From NCBI RefSeq assembly GCF_000186245.1, contig NC_014935.1, forward strand, positions 930,001-994,000: a stretch of 64,000 nt of DNA, given 5' to 3'. Made by a program: the position numbers and the translations under genes. Positions 58,735 through 64,000 of this stretch are shown here, piece by piece. A model generated the notes under the pieces. It ran no database searches. It saw nothing but the letters and a program-made list of their open reading frames with translations, and was not told the DNA's origin. Every line of letters begins with the position of its first letter. Position 1 is the first letter of the stretch. This DNA is from Nitratifractor salsuginis DSM 16511 (GTDB taxonomy: Bacteria > Campylobacterota > Campylobacteria > Campylobacterales > Sulfurovaceae).

Positions 58735-60290
58735 TAGGCCCCTTCGTTTTCCAGGGCGAAGATTTCGCCGTCGAGCTCGTTTTTGACCGTTTCGTAGGTG
58801 AGGTAGTCGATGGTGCCGTTGCGGTAGAGTTCCAAAAGGTCGTTTTTCTGATCCATCAGCAGGCGGCGTTTGGTGCGCAGGAGCTCCTCTTTGAGCAGCG
58901 CCTCTTTGTCGGGGGTGGCCTTCTGGAGTTTCTGCAGCACCGTATCGATCTGTTTCTGGAAGGCGTCTTCGAGGGCTTGGGCGCTTTGGGCGCTGATCAT
59001 ATGGCGCTTGCGCAGGCGGTCGATACGGTCCATAGTGTTGTGCAACAGGGTGATCTCGGTCTTGAGCTTTTCATATTCACGGATCTCCGAAATCGGGGAG
59101 ACCAATCCCAACCCGCGCAGCACCGGAGCCATACTGAGCCCCTGGATGAAAAGGGCCAGGAGCACCACTCCGAAAACGAGGGTGACGATGAGATTTTTGT
59201 AGATGAAGCTGTCGGGCAGGGAGAGGGCCAGGACCATAGAGAGGGCGCCCCGCAATCCACCCCAGCCCAGGATCAGGGCCCAATTGAAGGGGAAGCGCTC
59301 TTTCGTGGGATAGAAGATTGCCCAGGTGCCCGTGACGATGACGAAGCGGGCCACCATCATGGCGAAATAGGCCAGCAGAACGAAAGGCCAGAGGTCCCAG
59401 AGCATTTTGAGGTCGATGGCCAGGCCCATCAACAGAAAGATCAGGGAGTTCATAGCAAAGGCGATGTATTCCCAGAAGCTTTCGGTGCTGAGACGGATGG
59501 AGGGGAAGAGGGTGTTGGCAAAGCCCCGCTGCCCCACCACCAGGCCGGCGGCGACGGTGCTCATGACCCCTGAGACGTTCAGGTGCTCGGCGATAAGGAA
59601 GGAGCCGTAGGCCGCCACGGTCGTGAGGGTGATGACAATCATGGCGTCGTCGAGGTTCTGCATGGCCACTGCCGTCAGAAAGCCCACGATCGTTCCGACG
59701 ATAAGGCCCAGCCCCACTACACGGAAGAACTCCAGTGCAGCATCGCTCGGAGTGGAGAGGTCCCCGTGCACATAACTCCAGGCGATCATAAAGATGACGA
59801 TGGCGGTACCGTCGTTGAGCAGGCTTTCGCTTTCCACAAGGATGCGCAGGCGCTGGGGGACTCCCAGGCGTTTGAAAAGGGCGACGACGGCCACCGGGTC
59901 GGTTGCCGCCACCGCCGCGCCGAAGAGAATCCCCACCGCCCAGTTGAGCCCGTGAAGATGGGGAATATGCTGGCTGATGGGGATCATCACCGCGGCTGTG
60001 GCGAGGGTGGAGAAGATGACGCCGGGAACGACCAGGGTGGCGATGGGCCAGAAATCACGGCGGAGATCTTCTGCCTTGAGGTGGATGGCCGCTTCGAAGA
60101 TCAGGGGTGGCAGGAAGATGTCGTAAAGGAGCTGTTGGGTCAGGTGGGGAGCGTTGAGCAGATGCAATGCTCCCAGACCGATGCCCACGGCCATAAGGGC
60201 GATGGTATAGGGAAGATTGATGCGGCGTGCGGCGACGGCGACAATAGACGCGACGACGAAGAGAATGAGGATCGCACTCTCGTAGCTCAT
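58734..60290 (-). CDS. CPA1-family Na+(K+)/H+ antiporter (NhaP-like)
   Basis: 518 residues, twelve or so membrane helices plus a helical cytosolic C-tail of about 120 residues. Ion-site motif with two-Asp pattern: FGAAVAATDPVAVVALFKRLG and ESLLNDGTAIVIFM (the N-D of CPA1). GWGGLRGALSMVLALSLPD is the conserved Arg/Gly motif. Likely expels Na+ in exchange for H+. AGAGGAG precedes ATG 60290. Confidence 0.9.
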   Translation of the reverse strand: MSYESAILILFVVASIVAVAARRINLPYTIALMAVGIGLGALHLLNAPHLTQQLLYDIFLPPLIFEAAIHLKAEDLRRDFWPIATLVVPGVIFSTLATAAVMIPISQHIPHLHGLNWAVGILFGAAVAATDPVAVVALFKRLGVPQRLRILVESESLLNDGTAIVIFMIAWSYVHGDLSTPSDAALEFFRVVGLGLIVGTIVGFLTAVAMQNLDDAMIVITLTTVAAYGSFLIAEHLNVSGVMSTVAAGLVVGQRGFANTLFPSIRLSTESFWEYIAFAMNSLIFLLMGLAIDLKMLWDLWPFVLLAYFAMMVARFVIVTGTWAIFYPTKERFPFNWALILGWGGLRGALSMVLALSLPDSFIYKNLIVTLVFGVVLLALFIQGLSMAPVLRGLGLVSPISEIREYEKLKTEITLLHNTMDRIDRLRKRHMISAQSAQALEDAFQKQIDTVLQKLQKATPDKEALLKEELLRTKRRLLMDQKNDLLELYRNGTIDYLTYETVKNELDGEIFALENEGA

Positions 60291-60322
60291 AGGACTCCTC
60301 TAGGCTCGAATTATCTTCAGAC

Positions 60323-62236
60323 TCAACGGTCCTCTCCGGTAGAGGCTCGGCGAAAATAGAGCACTCCCAGCGCCGGCAGATCCAGGCGTAGGGAGTGTTC
60401 CCGCCCGCAGCAGGCTTCGGGGCGGCTCTGCAGCGTCTCGGAGGGCGGGGCTTCCCAGCCCTGCCACTGGGGATCCTGGGTCGAAAAGAGGGGCTCCCAT
60501 TCCGAGGTTTCGGGGAGGGGGAGCAGATACCCTTCGTGGCGGGCGTCGGCGAAATTGCAGACCACCAGGATCTCTTCTCCCGGCCCTCGGCGCAGGTAGC
60601 TCAGCACACTGCGCTCGGCGTCGCGCTCGTTGATCCATTCGAAGCCTTCGCGCTTTTCATCCCAGGCGTAAAGGGCGGGATGCTCCCGATAGAGGCGGTC
60701 GAGGGTGGCAAGCATACTCTGAAGCCCGGCGTGGAGGGGATTCTCCAGCAGATACCACTCCAGCTGATCCTCGTAGTCCCACTCCTTCCACTGCCCGATC
60801 TCCCCGCCCATAAAGAGGAGCTTTTTGCCCGGATGGGAGATCATATAGCCGAAGAGGGCTCTCAGGTTGGCGAACTTCTGATTGGTGTCGCCGGGCATTT
60901 TGTTCAGCAGCGAGCCCTTCATATGCACCACTTCGTCGTGGCTAAGCGGAAGGATGAAATTTTCGTCGTAGGCATACCACATACTGAAAGTGATCCGATT
61001 GTGGTGGTATTTGCGAAAGAGGGGGTCAGTCTTGAAATATTTTAGGGTGTCGTGCATCCAGCCCATATTCCATTTGAAGCCGAAGCCGAGTCCGCCCGCG
61101 TCCACCGGACGGGTGACCCCCGGGAAGGCGGTGGACTCCTCGGCGATCATAGCAATGCCGGGGAAGTCGGCGTAGCAGCTGGCGTTGAGCATGCGCAGGA
61201 ACTCGATCGCCTCAAGGTTCTCGTTGCCGCCGTGGATGTTGGGGACCCACTCTCCCTCTTTGCGGGCGTAGTCGAGGTAGAGCATCGAGGCGACGGCATC
61301 GACCCGGATGCCGTCGATGTGGTAATAGTCGAGCCAGAAATGGGCCGATGAGATGAGAAAGGAGCGCACCTCCCCCTTGCCGTAGTCGAAGACGGCGCTC
61401 TTCCACTCGGGATGGTAGCCCTTGCGGGGGTCTTCGTATTCGTAGAGAGCCGTCCCATCGAAGGCGATGAGCCCGTGGCCGTCGGTGACGAAGTGGGAGG
61501 GGACCCAATCCATGATCACCCCGATCCCCGCGGCGTGGAGGCGGTCGACGAGGGCCATACACTCCTGGGGGGTGCCGAAGCGGGCGGTGGGAGCGAAGTA
61601 GCCGCTGACCTGATAGCCCCAGGAACCTTTGAATGGGTATTCGGTGATGGGCATCAGCTCCACGTGGGTGTAGTTCATCTCGGTCAAATACTCCGCCAGC
61701 GCCTCGGCTGCCTCTTCGTAGCTCAGGTAGCTGCCATCCAAATGGCGGCGCCAGGAGCCCAGGTGGACTTCATAGATGTTCATCGGGGCCTGATGGAGGG
61801 AGCTTTTGGCCCGCTGCTCCATCCACGCCTCATCCTCCCAGAGGTAGCCTTCCAGGCACCAGACCTTCGAAGCGGAGTTGGGCGGGCGCTCGGTGGCAAA
61901 GGCGAAGGGGTCGGCTTTGTAGAGCTCCGTATCGTAGGGAGTACGGATGTGGTATTTGTAGGTGACCCCCTGGGAGATGCTTTCGATGAAACCTTCCCAG
62001 ATCCCGCTGCCGTCTTCCCGTTTTTTCAGGGAATGGGTGCGGGGGTCATAGTGGTTGAAATCCCCGACGACGCTCACACGCTTGGCGTGGGGTGCCCAGA
62101 CGGCGAAATAGACCCCCTCGGTCCCTTCCCGTTCCATAAAGTGGGCGCCGAACTTCTCGTAGAGCTTGGTATGGGTCCCTTCGCGGAAGAGGTAGATATC
62201 GGTCTCGGTGAAACGGGTCACGTCATAATGGATCAT
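60323..62236 (-). CDS. glgB: 1,4-alpha-glucan branching enzyme
   Basis: 637 residues from ATG 62236, overlapping the glgA stop (ATGA). N-terminal CBM48 (EGVYFAVWAPHAKRVSVVGD), then the GH13 barrel: ELMPITEYPFKGSWGYQ, region II DGIRVDAVASMLYLDY with the nucleophile Asp, IAEESTAFPGVT with the acid Glu, and LPLSHDEVVHMKGSLL with the stabilising Asp. It adds alpha-1,6 branches to glycogen. A GTG nine bases upstream is also in frame. Confidence 0.95.
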   Translation of the reverse strand: MIHYDVTRFTETDIYLFREGTHTKLYEKFGAHFMEREGTEGVYFAVWAPHAKRVSVVGDFNHYDPRTHSLKKREDGSGIWEGFIESISQGVTYKYHIRTPYDTELYKADPFAFATERPPNSASKVWCLEGYLWEDEAWMEQRAKSSLHQAPMNIYEVHLGSWRRHLDGSYLSYEEAAEALAEYLTEMNYTHVELMPITEYPFKGSWGYQVSGYFAPTARFGTPQECMALVDRLHAAGIGVIMDWVPSHFVTDGHGLIAFDGTALYEYEDPRKGYHPEWKSAVFDYGKGEVRSFLISSAHFWLDYYHIDGIRVDAVASMLYLDYARKEGEWVPNIHGGNENLEAIEFLRMLNASCYADFPGIAMIAEESTAFPGVTRPVDAGGLGFGFKWNMGWMHDTLKYFKTDPLFRKYHHNRITFSMWYAYDENFILPLSHDEVVHMKGSLLNKMPGDTNQKFANLRALFGYMISHPGKKLLFMGGEIGQWKEWDYEDQLEWYLLENPLHAGLQSMLATLDRLYREHPALYAWDEKREGFEWINERDAERSVLSYLRRGPGEEILVVCNFADARHEGYLLPLPETSEWEPLFSTQDPQWQGWEAPPSETLQSRPEACCGREHSLRLDLPALGVLYFRRASTGEDR

Positions 62237-63684
62237 CGTTTGCACTCCAGGGCCGCCTCGTAGACCTTTTCATACTCTTTGGCGCTTCGCTCCCAGCTGA
62301 AGCGCAGGCTCATCGCATAATCCTGCATCCGGGCGATCGCCTCTTTGTTGTGAAGCCAGGTATCCACCGCCCAGCTTACGGTTCCTTCCAGGGCTTCTTT
62401 GGTCGGGTCGTGGAATTTGAAGCCGTTGCCGCGGCCCGTGGCGGGGTCGTAATTCTCGATGGTGTCATCCAGCCCGCCCACGGCCCGGACGATGGGGAGG
62501 GTGCCGTAGCGCAGGGAGTAGATCTGGTTGAGCCCGCAGGGTTCGAAGAGGCTCGGCATCAAAAAGAGGTCCGCCCCCGCTTCGATGCGGTGGGAGAGGG
62601 GATTGGAATAGCCGATGTAGGCGGCCACCTGGCCGTAGCGCCCCGCCAGATCGGAAAAGAAGCCCTCGGCCCACTTCTCCCCGCTGCCCAGAAAGACCCA
62701 CTGGGCGCTCAAATGGAGCATCCGAGGCATCGCCCCGGCGATCAGTTCGATCCCCTTCTGCTCGGCGAAGCGCCCCACGAAGCCGATGAGGGGCAGGTCG
62801 TCACGCTCTTCAAGTCCCATCTCCCGCTGCAACTCCCGCTTGCAAATCGCCTTGCCCTCCATGGCACCCCGATCATAGTTTGCTGGCAGATAGGGGTCGT
62901 GGGCGGGGTTCCACTCGTCGTAGTCGACACCGTTGAGTATGCCGGTGAGTTTGTAGGCGTGGGCACGGATATGATCCTGCAGTCCGAAGCCGAACTCCGG
63001 CGTCTGGATCTCTTTGGCGTAGGTGGGGCTGACGGTCGTGATCTTGTCGGCGTGATAGACCGCCCCTTTAAGGAGATTAAGCGCTCCCAGGGCTTCCAGC
63101 TCGAAGGGGTTGAAGTGCTCTTCTCCTAGCTCCAGATAGGCTAGTGCACTCTTGTCGAAGATCCCCTGGTGTTGGAGGTTGTGGATGGTGAAGATCGAAG
63201 CGGTGCGCTCGAAGAAGGGGTCGTGGCGCAGCAGGGTATTGAGCCAGATGGGCTGGGGAGCCGTGTGCCAATCGTTGGCATGGACGATATCAGGGCGGAA
63301 ATCCAAAGCCCGCGCCAACTCCAGGGCCGCCCGGGAGAAGAAGATGAAGCGCCGGTCATTATCGGGATAGGCGAAGCCGTTCTCGTCGCTATAGAAGCCG
63401 TTGCGGCCGAAATACTCTTCGTAGTCGATGAAGTAGACATCCACTCCTTCGTGGCGCGTATGGTAGGCCCCGGCCCAGAGGGTCCCCAGCGGTCCCATCG
63501 GCACGCCCAGGTTCCCCAGGGCGAAGTCCAGTTCATTGCGATCGATGGTGTAGTAGCGGGGGATCACCACCATCACTTCGTGGCCGGCCTTGGCCAGATA
63601 TTTGGGCAGGGCGGCAGCCACATCGGCCAAACCGCCGGTCTTGGCGAAGGGGGTCATCTCCGAAGCGCAAAAGAGAATCTTCAT
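62233..63684 (-). CDS. glgA: Glycogen synthase (ADP-glucose type)
   Basis: 483 residues, GT5. N-terminal KTGGLADVAAALPKYLAKAG, ANDWHTAP, then the second lobe with FVGRFAEQKGIEL and the EX7E-like LMPSLFEPCGLNQIYSLRYG. Extends glucan chains from ADP-glucose. Its ATG overlaps the stop of the ROK gene (ATGA), and its stop overlaps glgB, so it is the middle of a ROK-glgA-glgB operon. glgC and glgP are not seen in the window. Confidence 0.96.
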   Translation of the reverse strand: MKILFCASEMTPFAKTGGLADVAAALPKYLAKAGHEVMVVIPRYYTIDRNELDFALGNLGVPMGPLGTLWAGAYHTRHEGVDVYFIDYEEYFGRNGFYSDENGFAYPDNDRRFIFFSRAALELARALDFRPDIVHANDWHTAPQPIWLNTLLRHDPFFERTASIFTIHNLQHQGIFDKSALAYLELGEEHFNPFELEALGALNLLKGAVYHADKITTVSPTYAKEIQTPEFGFGLQDHIRAHAYKLTGILNGVDYDEWNPAHDPYLPANYDRGAMEGKAICKRELQREMGLEERDDLPLIGFVGRFAEQKGIELIAGAMPRMLHLSAQWVFLGSGEKWAEGFFSDLAGRYGQVAAYIGYSNPLSHRIEAGADLFLMPSLFEPCGLNQIYSLRYGTLPIVRAVGGLDDTIENYDPATGRGNGFKFHDPTKEALEGTVSWAVDTWLHNKEAIARMQDYAMSLRFSWERSAKEYEKVYEAALECKR

Positions 63685-64000
63685 ACAAACCTTTCAAGTA
63701 GGATCTTGGCCCCCTCCAGGGAGGCGTTCTCGAGCCGGGTAAGCTCGATGCGGCATCCCTCCAGAGCGAAGGAGGGTGCATAGTCGGGCAAACGTTCTTT
63801 CAGATATTCTACCAAAGCGGGCCGGTGGGTGATCACCCCGCCGCCCAGAACCAGCAGTTCTTGGTTCAAAAGGGTCAGCTCCGTGGCCGAGGCGTGGAGC
63901 AGGGCTTCGCTGTAGAGGGCATGGATCTCGGGATGGTCTAGAGAGGCTTCAATGTGAAGATGTTTCGCCCATTTCTCGATCCCGCTGCCCGAGGCGTAGA
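63681..64000 (-). CDS. ROK-family sugar kinase, C-terminal part (window edge)
   Basis: About 105 residues in frame to the window end with no start. YASGSGIEKWAK and LLVLGGGVITHRPALVEYLKE resemble the ROK signature region and the C-terminal phosphate-binding strand. The tail ends KILLERFV. Likely a glucokinase feeding glycogen synthesis; coupled to glgA by an ATGA overlap. The rest lies beyond position 64000. Confidence 0.72.
   Translation of the reverse strand, partial: YASGSGIEKWAKHLHIEASLDHPEIHALYSEALLHASATELTLLNQELLVLGGGVITHRPALVEYLKERLPDYAPSFALEGCRIELTRLENASLEGAKILLERFV

Noticed and set aside
1-64000. CRISPR array, transposase, phage integrase or rRNA
   Set aside because: No regularly spaced repeats, no IS ends or integrase motif, and no rRNA sequence were seen.

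Overview
The window looks like a chromosomal stretch from a GC-rich member of the Campylobacterota (Epsilonproteobacteria), probably a Nitratifractor/Sulfurovum/Hydrogenimonas-type vent or sediment chemolithoautotroph. This rests on three things: a run tatD-mltD-rlpA-(hisB)-kdsC-lptC-lptA-engB-(argA-like)-membrane protein-mrdA whose order matches what I recall from Campylobacter jejuni, a ubiX...coaD-tmk group as in Helicobacter, and a carboxynorspermidine decarboxylase. The species is inference; I could not run a search. I see no phage, IS element, CRISPR array or rRNA operon.

Layout. 1-8.2 kb: a CAU-anticodon tRNA overlapped by the end of rodA, pgeF, a META-domain lipoprotein gene broken by an in-frame stop, nspC, a small [2Fe-2S] protein, a periplasmic thioredoxin, a membrane-anchored receiver protein with a degenerate HPt domain, an ABC-F ATPase and nth. 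8.2-20.5 kb: a one-haem cytochrome, a Y-family polymerase, then the long envelope operon (lytic transglycosylases, LPS transport, KDO phosphatase, PBP2) and hisS. 20.5-28.4 kb: tmk, coaD, an SH3-domain protein, ubiX, pal, a YqiA-like esterase, a PolX polymerase with a decayed PHP domain, an L,D-transpeptidase and a beta-CASP nuclease.

28.4-47.5 kb is the most unusual part. Two near-duplicate P3A proton-pumping ATPases flank a Tat-exported flavoprotein of the sulfide:quinone oxidoreductase fold that contains no cysteine. They are followed by PPK2, a DUF4010 membrane protein, a LOG-family hydrolase, YfdX, DedA, a diiron protein and HdeD, with PEP synthase, a class I aldolase and a dihydrolipoamide-dehydrogenase-like enzyme between them. 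I read it as a proton/acid and energy-stress region combined with gluconeogenesis.

47.6-64 kb: enolase and two membrane carriers on the plus strand, then eleven minus-strand genes: a ROK kinase fragment, glgA, glgB, three ion carriers (NhaP-, ArsB/NhaD- and NRAMP-like), an AAA ATPase plus a PD-(D/E)XK-like protein, DedA, MarC and ClC. The ATPase/nuclease pair is the best candidate for an undescribed (possibly defence) system. Most genes are tightly packed with 1-4 bp overlaps; no gene-free stretch exceeds 300 bases.
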